Shown here: positions 34,601 through 48,400 of the stretch, piece after piece | How positions within the stretch are numbered: the first letter of the stretch is position 1 | Layout of the letters: the number at the start of each line of letters is the position of its first letter | DNA from: Branchiostoma lanceolatum | Lineage: Eukaryota; Chordata; Leptocardii; Amphioxiformes; Branchiostomatidae | Reading direction: 5' to 3' | Length of the DNA stretch: 64,000 nt | NCBI RefSeq assembly: GCF_035083965.1 | Contig: NC_089723.1 | Span: 4,239,501 to 4,303,500, forward strand | Notes under the pieces: model-generated | The model's input: the letters and a program-made list of their open reading frames with translations, nothing else | What the model was told of the DNA's origin: nothing | Database searches by the model: none | Made by a program: the position numbers and the translations under genes

Positions 34601-35154
34601 AACTTATTATGCTTTCACGTTAGGTTGATTTCAGATCTTGTCTAAGACAATGCCAGTTTTCGTATTCGACAATCGTCCTATTTTGATCAACAGCCAAGAA
34701 AATTACGAAGAATATACAAATAAGTACCGGTTAACAGGTTATCGATTGTTTCTCATAATCGTATACAGAACGATATGTCATCGTTACGTTAGAACTATCA
34801 TCATACGGATTATCACCACTCCTAACCTTAGTATATATCATTCAGTATTATCGTCTGAATAAAATAAGGTGTCATTATTAACGCTGTTATCATGGTCATC
34901 TTGTTATGGTCAATGTTACCTGCATAAAAATACTTTTTTTTACACAACCAAAAGATTTATTCAACCGACGCTTTTCGGTTACCATCTGTCACCTTACTCA
35001 AGGCAATTCTGACTGGTTCACTAATGGTCACCGAAACGTCGGTTGAATAAATGTCTTGGTTGTGTAAAAAGAGTCGTTTTATTCCGTGATTTACCAACCT
35101 GATGAAACTATTCACGGAGGTTCACTTCTGTCGTTGTCATAAGAATTATCACAT
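31692..35154. other. Intergenic region between the LAPTM-like gene and the CCP/vWA gene
   Basis: No supported ORF. Contains a TTAA-flanked element (32194-32890), a hairpin at 33378-33414 ('aaggtttaatc' / 'gattaaacc'), a ~21-bp minisatellite of three 'gtgtacacgtcatgggcgtag' units at 34330-34400, a non-LTR tail at 34490-34622 ('gcctacgggcatgaatttgcaataaact'), and an inverted-repeat fragment at 34945-35110. The LAPTM-like gene's promoter should lie just above 31691. The end of the CCP gene's transcript lies below 35155. Confidence 0.5.
32194..32890. mobile_element. ~0.7 kb non-autonomous element flanked by TTAA
   Basis: TTAA at 32190-32193 and 32891-32894 flanks TIRs AGGCCCACTATGTAGGATTT and (inverted) AGACCCACTATGTAGTTTTA. 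TTAA target duplication is characteristic of piggyBac and Kolobok elements. Interior ORFs have no transposase signature. Confidence 0.75.
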
Positions 35155-36422
35155 TCAAAAAATCGTGTCTTTGTCGTTATTACTATTCTCATTCTTGATA
35201 TAGGTCGTGAACGAAATAAATCCTACCGGCTCTTCGGCGAACATAGGAGCTGGACCGGCTGAAAGCAAAGGCGGTGGTGCAGCGGCGGCAGCTCTGTGTT
35301 AAAAATGAATCGAGTGAGTGAAGTAAAATTACAAGCAAATGATTATACCAACTTCATGGTTAGTGCAATTTCATTCCATTTTAAATTGTGACCCCAGCGA
35401 AATTCAAGTTTTCTAGAACTACGTCGATAAAGGTTAGACATCCAGGCAATAAGTTACACAAGAAAACAGTTACTCAAGCAACTAAGTCGATTTTCGAAAC
35501 GGTCAGACTGGCGCTTCATGTAGCATCGACTACCTTTCGTCAGTGATTGAAAAGGTAGTGGATGCTTAGCTACCTGAATTGTCTGACCGTTTCCAAACTA
35601 TATGGTTGATTGTGTTACTGTTTTCTTCCGTTTCGTAGAACTAGTCTCCATGTTAACGCTGATGATGAGTCTCCATCAAAGTTTTTTTTTAAAGATAATC
35701 ATCCACCATGTTGTATTATTACAGCCAATAGGTATCTATCTGGGTAATAGAGCTGTTGTAACGTGCTCGTGAAACCTTCTCGAACACGGGGCCCCCATTT
35801 TACGTCTCGTTCGAAAGGCGGTGCAGCTCTAACAAGGATACCCTTCCCAGGACTCGGTGTCCGCTAGTTATCAACTACTTGGAACCTGGGGGCTCAACTG
35901 TGAAGCCGCTGCCAATTGAGCTACGAATTAAACTTTAGCTGAAACTTAATAAATTTACCATAGGAGCCCTAATGGGGGGAAGTGGTTTAATAAAAAGCAA
36001 CGTTTCATGGAGATTTCGGGTCCTAAAACCCTTGTTCGTTTCCTGCTTTGCGTTTGTAGCAACTGTACCCAGCAGTGCCTATGTTGCGGTAAAATGTCCT
36101 TATCATTTGTTGTATCTTCAAAGCCGGTGGCACGTATCAAATTAACAGGGCCGGGCCTAAAGCAACAGTCTTTGTAGGGACCGAGACAACAAACAAAAAA
36201 ACGTTTGTAGTTCTCATCCGCATTGATTCACCTTTCTTCTTTATTCCGAAACACTAATACTGTGGTTTGTTGTTGTTACGTACGTGTCAAGATTTATATC
36301 GAAGAAGACTTACGGTCCACAAAACTTGTAGAGTAGGAGGGTCAGGAGAGCGAGGGCGGCCAGACCGGCCAGACCGGCAATCAGGGGAACCAGCCAAGGG
36401 GGTTGGCCCCCAGCACCCTCAG
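35155..36422 (-). CDS. Transmembrane and cytoplasmic exons of the CCP/vWA gene
   Basis: Exon 36422-36314 encodes a short Gly/Pro stem, then WLVPLIAGLAGLAALALLTL and LLYKFCGP, a single membrane span. It ends in phase 2 and joins exon 35293-35155: a Pro/Ala-rich tail, then MFAEEPVGFISFTTYIKNEN..., with stop TGA at 35155-35157. The tail is about 47 residues with no recognised signalling motif. The intron between them contains the inverted SINE and a foldback element. Confidence 0.75.
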
Positions 36423-39400
36423 CTGAAATAGACGACAAATGTTTTATGTTATTTGTATTTCTCAAACTAATTGCAAGTACAACAGATTTCGATGCTCGAG
36501 TCTCGATGCTACAGACAGATTTGAGTATATATCTAAATGCAACAATCCCCATAATTAATGCAAAAATGGGAAAATATTTAAACGACTGCTTTATTATTAG
36601 AAAAAATACCGAAATTAAAGATTAGCCCCACTCGATTGAAACACTATATCAAAGACCTATGCTAGCCCTTATTATATTGTTGATTAGCATGTCAAGTTTT
36701 ATTCTGCACCTCTATTTTGTATTATATTTTGATAATTGTTCTATAAGACTATCTTATATTCGTACATAAAACTTCACAATTTCGTTAACGGGGGGAATGT
36801 GTGGGAAGGGGTTTTCAGTTTACGATCTTTATAGCCCAACTAATTATTAATACCGGTCGTGTACATGTAAGTTATTTCCTCTCGACGACGGTCAAGTTCA
36901 AAGGTACCTGTCCAAGCTGTTTTTAACCCAAATACAGTCGTTGGAGAGGGTCATTATCATAAGAAATACAAAATAAAATTCCAACAAAAGAACGTTAAGA
37001 CGGACGAAAAAACAAGCAGACGTCTGATCTGTGCGGTCCGCATTAGCTTTTCCACAATTTTTGCTTTCTCATCCTTCCCCACACTATACATATCCCTAAA
37101 CCGAAAGAATGTTCTATATAAGTAGAAATTGGGTCATTTTTCCAACTTACAGATGATTTGACATCGTCTTGAACAAGAGGAACGTTTTAGGAATCTACAA
37201 ACCATGCATGGAGCGAAATGGGTTAGTAAACGTTTACAGCAACTGTTGAGTATTAGAAAAGGACGCCTTCTTCTGCTGGTTCTTAAAAGATGCCTAAATG
37301 TAGACCTATCGATTGCATTTCGTTTGGAATATTTATTACTTTCAAAGTCGTCTTACCCGTGCATGTTGGAACATCATTACTCCATGTTCCGTCAGATTGG
37401 CACGTCGTATTAGAAGCGCCGTTCCGTACGTATCCCGAGTCACAGGTGAACATAACCCTGTCTTGGTAGGAGTTCGCTCCGGTAGCGGGAGTCCGCGCTC
37501 CGTTAGCTGGTGCGGTCAACGCCGGACACTGGTCGGCTGAAATGGTAAATAAGCCTCGGACAAGATCATTTTGACCACCAGTGTTACTATGGTTTAGGCA
37601 CTACTAGTGGCGGGCAAAGGACTCGGTGCTTGCCTGGTGAGAACTGCTCGAGATAGACAGGCGTTTTTATTGATTACTAGTCAGATACAGTGTCTGGTGT
37701 CTCTGTCTGTCATAGGACCACCAGTGGATAGTATCAACACTATTTATGTGCTTGATTAAGCCAAAGCCATGTTGGTTGTTTAAAGACGTTTATGAATCTA
37801 CTGTGTGAGAAATATGCCTTCTACTTCAACTTGCCTGCTCTTTGCATCTGCAAATTCAAGGATCACTAAATCAGAATCATGGTCTGTGCAATTCGAATGA
37901 ACAGTCGCCATCTTGGATCGACCCACCCCAACAACATGGCGGCGGCTAACCATATCCTCATCCACCTTCTGTAAGATTGAAAAATCTCACCAGGAATTCT
38001 GCAAACCGGCACAGGGCCCGACCATCTGGCATTTTGACCATCCTGGACGCACGTGAGCGAGCTTTGACCAACCAGCGCGTAGCCGTCGTCGCAGCTGAAG
38101 TCCATCTGACCGGTCACAAAGGTGGTTCCCCGGCTTAGACCGTTCGGTATCTGCCCAGGATTACTGCATTCAGTTGCTTTGAAACAAAACGTTAACGTGT
38201 TAGGATGACTGAGTTAATCATAGCTACACACAATAAGACAACAATGGTTCAAATTACGCGATGCTTTTTCTTCCTCTGTCGATGGAATGCATTTCGACAC
38301 AGCATAGGAATAGAGTGACCCATTCTGCATTTTCCCTATATATACGCACGCACAGACACATACATACATACATACATACAAGCACACATATAAAATCACA
38401 CACATACACATATGAAAAACAGACATATTATTATACATAAACATTATACATAAACACATTGGACATACACACTGGCATGTATGTTGACACAATATGGGAA
38501 TATACGTATATATATTATATATATAGAGAGAGAGAGAGAGAAAGAGAGAGAGGGGGAGGGAGGGAGGGAGGGAGGGAGGGAGGGAGGGAGGGAGGGAGGG
38601 AGGGAGGGAGGGAGGGAGGGAGGGAGGGAGGGAGGGAGGGAGGGAGGGAGGGAGGGAGGGAGGGAGGGAGGGAGGGAGGGAGGGAGGGAGGGAGGGAGGG
38701 AGGGAGGGAGGGAGGGAGGGAGGGAGGGAGGGAGGGGGGAGGGAGGGAGGGACATAAAAGCACACACGTATACATAAACGCATCCACTTTTATGGCTTAC
38801 TCTCGTGCCTAGAAACAAAAGTTGTCATAAGTGATCAGCAACAAGAACCATCAGTGTCAAGTTCGACGTTTACCTGTGTTCAACACGTTCGCCATATTGG
38901 TGCCAGATGTGAGCGCTGCGGCTGGTGTAGGCGCCAAGAAGACTCTTTCGGGTTTCCCGGCGATCTGGTTCACTTTGTTCCTGTCGACGTTGTCCCCGAC
39001 TCCGACGGCGAACACGTGGATGCCCTGGCGGCGAGCTGCGTCAGTAGCGGCGACGACGTCATCTGCGGAGTTGCCGTCTGTCACCACGACAAGCGCGTCG
39101 GGTACGTTCGGACGATTCCCGTTCTCTTCAGTGAAGCTCACCTAGAAGCAAAGCATACGTCGATGAAAGTTAGCCATCCAGGTCATAAGATACACAAGAA
39201 AACACTTACTCAAGCAACTGGGTAGATTTTGGAATCGGCAAGACGTTGCAGGTCCGGTGGCATCCACTACCTTTCGTCAGTGGCAGTCACTGTCACACGC
39301 CAGTGTCACATAGAGTATTATCTTCATGTAATTTGGTCATCGCCGAAAAACGACAGACGAATAACTTTATTTTTATAGTTGTAGAAGACCTAACGAAAAT

Positions 39401-42400
39401 ATCTGTGATTTTGCCATGTCGATTTAATAAGCATTGGCATTTATCAAAATCAAAACAAAACACAGCAACGAAAGTTCTTGTCAACGGATCTGATTTCAAA
39501 AATTCAAATGAACCGTGAAAAGTTTCATCTGGTACGTACCGGTTGGTACATCACTGGTTAACAAAGTTTTCTGCATCAAAGACTTAATATCTAGCCGACG
39601 TTTCGATGACCGCCTGTCCCCTTCCTCATGGCAAAATACTAACAAATTCCTTAGGGTGATACATATACATGCATCTACAGAAAATCTACAGAACATTATC
39701 TCCTTTGACATCATCCAACCCACTCATCAATGTCAACTTTGGGCATCTTCTTATCCACTGCTTTTAAAGAAGAAGTCACATCCTGCATTACTTTAGTAGA
39801 TTTAAAATCTTATCATAGTCATGCATAGAACGCAACGTAGTTACATCTTCATTGCCTGTTTCACTCGTATGTTTTACGTTTCACCTTTGTATGCTTGTAC
39901 ACTCTCGTTGATAGTTTTTCTCTTGTAAGTAGCCTACGGGCATGTATTTGCAATAAACTTGATTATAAATATATCAAGCATGACATACCGTTCGAACGTC
40001 GCTGATGGCATTTCCAAGCAAAGTGCCTCCTCCCAATGGACTGATGTTCTCGATTCTCTCGATGATCTTGTCTTTGCCCTGATAGTCTTTCAGGAGCTCC
40101 ACGTTCTGCGTTCGGTCGCTGTACTGAGCCAGGCCGATGCGCGTGTTCATGTTACGAAGTGGCAACTGCCCGATGATATTCTTGGTGACATCTCGGACTC
40201 TCTGGAAATCGGAGGAGCCCACGCTGCCCGAACTATCCAGAAGGTACACCAGGTCCCAACCAGGCCCGTTCAGTCTGTTGGTAATAGCCCCGCCCGCTAT
40301 ACGAACAGTGACATAGCATCTTATAAATCCTAATTTTCATGTGGATTTTTTCGTCATTCTATAGCTAAGGATTAGAGGGTCATTCTAAGGGGTTGCAACG
40401 AAGAGGAGAACGTACGTATAATGGTCCGTTCAACCTATCGACGATCGGCCCGCCCGCTATGCCAACATTGAATGATAATGATAATAATAATAATAATAAT
40501 GGTTTATTGGTCACAAATTACCCGTGCAATGGCAGCCAGTGCTGAATTGCTGCCGGGTTTACAATCACATAATACACAACAGATACATATTTGTGCCATC
40601 CGGGTCCGTTCAGTCTGTCGACAATCGGCCCACTCGCGATGCAAACAGTGAAAAAGCTTCATAAAAATCCTAGTTTTCAGGCAGATTTTTTTTGTCATTC
40701 TAAGGCGTGGCAACACACTGCAGAGAAGACGTGTAACGTTAACCGTATGGAGACTTTTTTCGGGGGGGGGGGGTCCCAACCGGGTTCGTTCAGTCTGTCG
40801 ACAATCGGCCCGCCAGCTACACGAACAGTGAAAAAGCTTCACAACAATCCTTAGTTTTCAGGCAGATTTTTTTGTTATTCTAAGGCAATGCAACACTGAG
40901 AATACGTGTAACGTTAACCCTATCGGGGGGGGGGGGCTGTCTGGGGAAGGAGTTCTTTTGATGCCCGACCCCTGTTACTCTTAAACCACGTATTGTATGA
41001 CCACTGTATGTTTCGCAGATGATGTAAAATTGAGTCATTACAACAGCTTTGGCAAGATTACTGCAAGATTAGCAACAATGTCGAATTTTACCTGAAGTGC
41101 TCAATCCAGGGATTATAGTTGCTGGACGGAACCCTGTAAAAGAAACAATATCCTGTCAGGTCTATTCACTGACAGGTATAAATCAAAACAATGGATATGA
41201 CTCTGATACTTTCTGTCAGTTTCAACTAGCCTGGAGTCCAGCCTTCTTAGCTTGATTCCGCTACCCAATATCCGCTACCCGCCAAGCGGACTAAAGCTAA
41301 GAAGGCTGGACCCCAGGCTAAGTTTCAACACCAAACTGTAAAACCAGCAAATGCCATCTTCAGCAAGTTACACATGTACGAGGGCATGCTGTTCTATACG
41401 ATACTGTTAAGGGGTTCTATACTTTGGTTAAAACCGCAACCGATGATAATGGCCTACGAGGGTCCGTCAAAGAGTAATGCAAGTAGTTTCACAACATTAA
41501 GAAGTTTGAAATTCAACACTTTCATTATTTTTGACTTGACTTTTTCATAGGTAAAGCTTGAATTCTAAATTGCGTGCCTACTCAACCTGTCTTTTAAGCA
41601 ATCACTTCACAGTGTGCTACATGTATGTATGTATGTATCTATGTGTGTGTGTATGTATGTGTGTATTGAAGGTTTCATGGTAAATATCTCATTGAAATAT
41701 ATTTGATAAAAAATTAGCCTAAGGAAGAAAGTACAACGAAATTCAATGTGTTTTTTTTTACTCGATGGTCACCACATAACAAGACCCGGAGGATTTTTTG
41801 TCATCATTGTTGGAAAACGTGCACGGTTCGTTAACATTCATGTCATGCGGCATTTGAGTAGGCACGCTGACTGTTTGCATGGCTTTTGTTTAAAAAAATT
41901 AGCAATGGAGCTAGTAAAAACGTACCGCAGTCGCGTCCAACGAATCCAGCTGCACACACACATCGGTATCCAGAGGCAGTCGGAAAGCACCTTCCTCCAT
42001 TCAAGCACGGATTGGGAATGCATGCGTCTCCAACTAAAAAAGGAATATGATAAGGTTTCTTTGCAAGTACATGGTAGAAACATGAGAGACATACATGTGG
42101 CAACGGATAGTTGATTTGCATCATCGTAACTGAAAAGACTAAACAAATACTACTGTTTGCTATATCTAGACAGATTAGGTTTGATTTCTTAAAAACTCAT
42201 AACTCACTGAATATAGAACTCACTATCGCCAAGTCATTTACGTTAGTCAGGAAGTGATAACAGTCTATTAAAGATAGAAATTCTGCCTATTAGACACAAT
42301 TCTTTTTTCCCGACACCTTAGGGGCGGAGCCATTAGCATAGTACTGCGATTGAATTGCAAATATTCTAAACATTCCGTGAACGCATTCCCCAGGGAATGT

Positions 42401-45400
42401 TGTAAATGGAACGTTTCTTGCGTCTGCAGGTAGGAACATCACCGCTCCATGTGCCGGTGGCACTCATGAAGTCGTCATTACAGGTGAGGTAACTCGGACT
42501 ATCCAGACACAATTCTATTTCTTTCTTTTTTTGCAACGCCTTAGGGGCGGGGCCGTTAGTATGGTACTGCGATTGAATTGCAAATATTCTAAACATTCCG
42601 TGAACGCATTCTCCAGGGATTTTAACTTCCTTTTTTTTGACAGACAAGGACAGCGTGTCACTGCACTCAAGGTTTTCATAGCTTATTTCAACTTGCCACG
42701 TAGAGAGAACAATGTACTCATTCATACACCTGGGTGGAGTGAGGAAAGTCGTGTAAAGTGCCTTTTCCCAAGGGAATGTTGCAAATATACGAAAATATCT
42801 TACGTCTGCAGGTAGGAACAGCGCCGCTCCATGTGCCGGCGGCACTCCTGAAGTTGCCATTACAGGTGAGGGGACTCGGTCCATCCAGAAGGTACGTGTC
42901 ATGGCAGCTGAAGAACATCTTCTCTCCCTGGTAGATCGTGCCTCGTCGGAAGCCGTTTGTCGGGTTTCCGGGATCTGAGCACACGTCGGCTGTAATGTGA
43001 CCAAACAAAGATTCAAAGATAAAGCGACAATGTTCATGTCACTGAGATGAGACCAGATGTACTATTCTATGAATGATGTGCTCTTGTGCCCCCCCCCCCC
43101 CTGCGAACTGCGCAGTGCAAGATGTCAATGAGTTCATTAATGCACGGATCTGTGTAGATAATGGGCCCGTTTGTTGGATTTCCGGGATCTGAGCACACGT
43201 CGGCTGCAATGTGATAAAACGAAGATTCGACTTGAGAGATTGATCATAAAGCCACGATGTTGATGTCATTGAGGTGAGGCCAGATGTATTATTCTCTGAT
43301 GTGCTCTTACTGTAAATACAGAAATGTTCGCAGTGATTCAATGTCGCGTTAGGGAGAAAATGGAGTGTTCGTGGTGGGTTTGAAATCGCGTTTAAAACAA
43401 TAGTAGTGCTACAGTCACACATTGGAACGGCGTTTAAGTTCGCGGTAAAGATTTCAAAAGCCGCGAACATAAAACCATCGCGAACATTTCTGCATTTACA
43501 GCATGTGACCCCCCCCCCCCGCGAACTGCGTAGTGCAAAGTGTCAATGAGTTCATTAATGCACGGATCTGTGTAGATGATGGGACCAAAAAAAGCTAGAT
43601 ATGATTAACTAGAAGGGGATCATGTTTTCTTTCTATGATGAATGAACAAAACTTCGGACAGAAGCACAACGGGAGAGAAAGGCTACTCTAGAAGCAGAGG
43701 AGGGGTTTCCGGCTGATTTTTGACGTGTTTTTTGGCGTTTTTGTCGGGTTTTCTACTTTGTCTTTTTTGTCTCTTAGGGTTTGAAGAGACGAAAAAAAGG
43801 CAAAGTAGAAAACCCGACAAAAACGCCTAAAAACACGTCAAAAACCAGCCGGAACCCCTCCTCTGCTTGGAGAGTAGAGAAAGGCTACAGCTCACCTAGG
43901 CAAAACCACCTCCAGATGGCTTGGACGGCTGCTGTGTGCTGCGTGTCATTCGTAACTAGTCGAACCTTGTACGGATCAGCGGCCATCGCCCTGAGAGGCT
44001 GGCTGTCTACTTCGTCGCCCGCCCCGACTGCGAATGTGGTGATGCCCTCCTCGCGCACTGATTGGGAAGCGAAGGTGACGTCATCAAACGACAAGCCATC
44101 CGTCACCACGATGAGCGCATCCGGCCGATTAGGGCGACCGCCATTTGCTGTAGCGAAGCTAACCTGGATCGAGAAAGCGATGGATACAGTTAAGGCGGTA
44201 TTAGAACAAGTGTGGCAATCAAAGATTGTTGCCATGGCGAAGGTGTTTGGATCTTACAAAAATACCAACGTAGCACTCTCAATTCTGCCATGATATTTGT
44301 TCAAAGCAATTAAAAACAGTAAGGCGACTGCAGTTCCAGTCTATTTCTGGTCTGAATCTGGGGCGCATGGGCTCATGAGCCCTTCTTCTGAGCAAGGAGG
44401 CTAACCTTCTTGTTCCGAGTATGCGCTCTGAATGGCTCGCTGGTGACATAGCTGGAATGCCATCTTCTCTAGCTATGGTGTCCAAGACACATGCGCGGAA
44501 ACATTACAGAAAATTTGCGGAATCGTTGGAATTCTTTGGAACCAGACGCATACTACACTATTAGGCCTGCTCCTGAAACTTCGCCAAAATTTGAATCTAT
44601 CGGGTACAAGACCAAGGAAACATTACGTACTCTATACTTGCGACGATTTTGTTTTCAAGGTTAATTGGCATCTCTTTCGTCTTCACATAGGTAATGTGTG
44701 AATGAAATCGCATGAAGCCATGAGAAATAAGAACCCTCTCACTGGATCCGCGGCACGCTGGCGGCGTCGCTGCGGCCGATCGAATTGACAAAGCACTCAA
44801 CGAATTTCATCAACAAAAAACGAATCTTTTTAAGCTTTGTGTGTTGTTGTCTTTTTGGTCATACTTGTACATTGCATGCAGAGTGGACGTCCCTTAGCCT
44901 GGCCGAAAGGCTGACTGTCGCAAGAAACAGACGAGCCTGGAGACAGATCTCCATCTTCACTGCTACCTTGCCCCCCCCCCCCCCCCAACGACCCGGAGGT
45001 CAAGGGACTAGGTAGGTAGCTAGGTACGTTTTGAATGATATTCCCATTATAAAGTCAAGGGTAACACTAATCCAGTTTGGCACGAAGCGGCGGGTCCAGT
45101 GAGAGGGGGGGCTTAGGAGAGAGACGAGTACCTGTGAAACATAAGTAAGTGCACCTCCTGCAAAGGTGCCACCGCCAAGCTGGTTAGCCCCTTCGATTGC
45201 ATTAATGATGGCAGACTTCGTGTTGTACGTGTTCAGGTCAAAGGTCGCGGTCGGGTTGTCGCTAAACTGGACCAGACCCACGCGGGTGTTACTGCCATCG
45301 GTGAGGAGGCGGTCGGCGATGTCCCGAGTCACACTCTTCACTCTCGCGTAGTCCACGCTTCTGGTGGAGTCCATGAGGAACACGATGTCCCAGCCGTCAC

Positions 45401-48400
45401 TATCGAGTCGCGCACAGCTCTCAGCTATTATTAAAGAATGAAAGTTTATAAAAGTTTATTGCAAATTCCTGCCCGTAGGCTAATTGCAAGTACATGTACA
45501 TGTAACACGGAGTGGGCGTACAGACAATAATAACAAATAACATATGACTAGTCTAAGATACTGACACTAAGTTCTAACTTATTGGGTCCGGCTTCTTTTT
45601 CCGAGACAGTGGAAGACGAATGATCCCACCTTTTCTGTAATATTTCGGTTTTGTGATGTTAAGACTAATAAGAGGAGAGTAGCTTTCCTTTTGTCTGAAA
45701 ACGTTATTAGGATGGAAAATGGTGGCCTCTTTAAACATGAATGAATAAATGAATGAATGAATGAAAGTACAAGAAGAATGAATGACAGGCTTTTCATCTG
45801 ACGTCAGCTGCGCCATGTTGGAATACGGCGTACGGCTGTAAAGCACAGGAAGAGGTTATTGCATGAGAACAGTTACTAGAGCAACTAGACAGTTTTGTAA
45901 ACAAGGTATCATCCACTACCTTTTGCCATTAACAAATGAACAGATTGGTAGCTCACCAGGTTTTCACCCACAACTATGAATTGGTATGCAAATGAAACAT
46001 CTAACCGTTAACTAATCCACCCAGTTGCCTGAGTAACTGTTTTATTGCGTATCTTGTTACCTGAATGTCTAAGCTTCATCGACGTGTCGATAATTAATTC
46101 AATTATTTGCCAAAATGGAAAAGGACATCAATGAAAAGCATGTATTGTACACAATGCCTCAAGGACATACATCTCAATATCTGCTAGTAAGACTATGCAT
46201 GGAGCAATATTGGTTATCACACGTCTGTATCAAATAATTACTTTGCTTCTGTTTAGTCTTTTTTTTTCATTTATGTTAAACTGTTATTAAACCACATTTT
46301 GTTTAAGATATGCATTAGTCTAAAGTCATCTTACGTGTGCATGTTGGGACAGGATTACTCCATGTTCCGCCAGCTTGGCACTGCGTCTCAGAAGCGCCGT
46401 TCAGGTCGTATTCCGTGTCACAGGTGAACATGACCCGGTTAGGGTAAGATGTCACTCCTGTGGGTCTTAGCGATCCAAACGCTGGGGCAGTCAGAGCAGG
46501 GCACTGGACAGCTGTAACAGAGAGCACAAAAAGAAACCGTCAAACCTAGAAATAGAATCACGGAATTTTCTGCTGTGTAGGATATGAGAATGCCATAAAT
46601 TGTTCTTTCATACTAGACACAAGAATCTCAAGGAATATTTTTAGAAAGATCTTTTAAACGACGTCCGCCAGCTAATGTCTTCTGTCAGTCGAAATCCGTG
46701 TCTAATTTTTAGTAACAGACGTATAAGTTTTTTGATTGTTATGGTTTTTACTGTCTAATGTAGGTGTTTAAACTGCCTTTCGATCTAAATGGCTTGTATT
46801 TTAGATTTTTTAAACAACGTCCGCCAGCTAATGTCTTCTATCAGTCGAAATCCGTGTCTACTTTTTAGTAACAGACGTAGTTTTTTTAAAAATTGTTATG
46901 GGTTTTACTGCCTGATGTGGGTGTATGAATTGCCTTCCGATTTACACTTTGCTTGTATTGGTTACTTTCAACGTCATCTTACGATTGCATGTTGGACGAG
47001 GATTACTCCATTGCCCGCCAGCTTGGCACGTCAAAACTTCAGCTCCGTTCCGTGTGTATCCAGGGTTACAGGTGAACGTGACCATGTCCTGGTAGTTCCT
47101 CGCTCCGGTAGGGGGCGTTCGCGCTCCGTTAGCTGGTGCCGTCAACATCGGGCATTGTCTGACTGAAATGGTGAAATAGTCATAATGAAATTGGAAATAC
47201 GTTCGTTATACCCCCATTCCACTTGGACGGCGCTCTCACCGCGCTCTCACGGCGACCTCATTTTGGCCAGATCGCCGTGAGAGCGCCGACAGCGCGGCGA
47301 GAGCGCTATTGAGAGCGCCGACAGCGCGGCGAGAGCGCCATGCGCGCCGTCACCTCGGCGATGGTTTTGAACATGCTCAAAACCTTCGCCGTGAGAGCGC
47401 CGAGGATGGCGATCAAAAAACGAGCGCCGAGAGAGCGCCGAAAGAGCGCGGAGCGAGCGCGGTGAGCGCCGTGAGAGCGCGGTGAGCGCCGTGAGAGCGC
47501 GCAAGGTGGGATCAAAGGGCCGCAGCGAGCGCTCAAGGATCGCAGCGAGCGCTCTAGGAGAATTGAATGGTCTTAACTGTAGTTCAAACGAATTCAATTC
47601 TTGAAGTGCTGTATCCTGAATTTCTGGGAATTTTGTGGTCAAAACATAGCTTCGCTCGTGGGTAATACAAATTGACGAAAAGCTACAAGTACTTGCTTCA
47701 ATTCAAATTAAATTCCCTCCAAGTTTTATTGTTAGTGATTCAAAATGTGTTTCAAAATTCTGTGATTTACGTTTTCTATTATAACGTAGAATGATAAAAT
47801 ATATTTATTGCTAACAGTTTACATGACAGACAACACAGAAAAAACAAGTTTAACATACATATATTACTTAAGACGCACACAGAGCGAACTTGCAGCGACT
47901 AAAATTGAATCTGTTTTCCCCTTGATTTTATCATTCAAATATGATGCTAGAGGTAAGGTATGACCGAGAAGACAACAAAGTACAAAAAACGTAACAAAAA
48001 TTCGTTCTTTATCTCTGCAATTCGTTGAGTGATCTGTGAAATCTTTAAAAAGTTGCTGACATTTGACATTTTGGTCGCGCTGAGAGCGCGCAAGAGTCGC
48101 CGTAGAGATTCCACTTGAGCACTTTTTCCAGGAGTTCGGCGCTCTCACGGCGCTCTGGACCATTTTAGGTCGCCGTGAGAGCGCGGTGAGAGCGCCGTCC
48201 AAGTGGAATGGGGGTCTTGGTAGACGTCTGTTCTCAAATGTTTAGAAATCATCAGGGGCTACCCATCTTATACTCTCATTACTATAATTTATGCCATAGT
48301 TTTTTAGATCTTGTAACTGTAAGTGTCAAATTCATCTTACTTGTGCATGTTGGAATAGGTCTACTCCATTGTTGGTTCGCTTGGCACGTCACACTAGCGG

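Noticed and set aside
38444..38818. Long frames of PPSLPPSLP and GGREGGREG
   Set aside because: Produced by the (GGGA)n microsatellite in an intron.
42424..42510. An additional full CCP exon
   Set aside because: Only the second half of the module is present and no acceptor is in frame.
47247..47642. Minus-strand frame rich in ALTALSRRSPRS
   Set aside because: Translation of GAGAGCGCCG repeats in the 1-kb foldback element.
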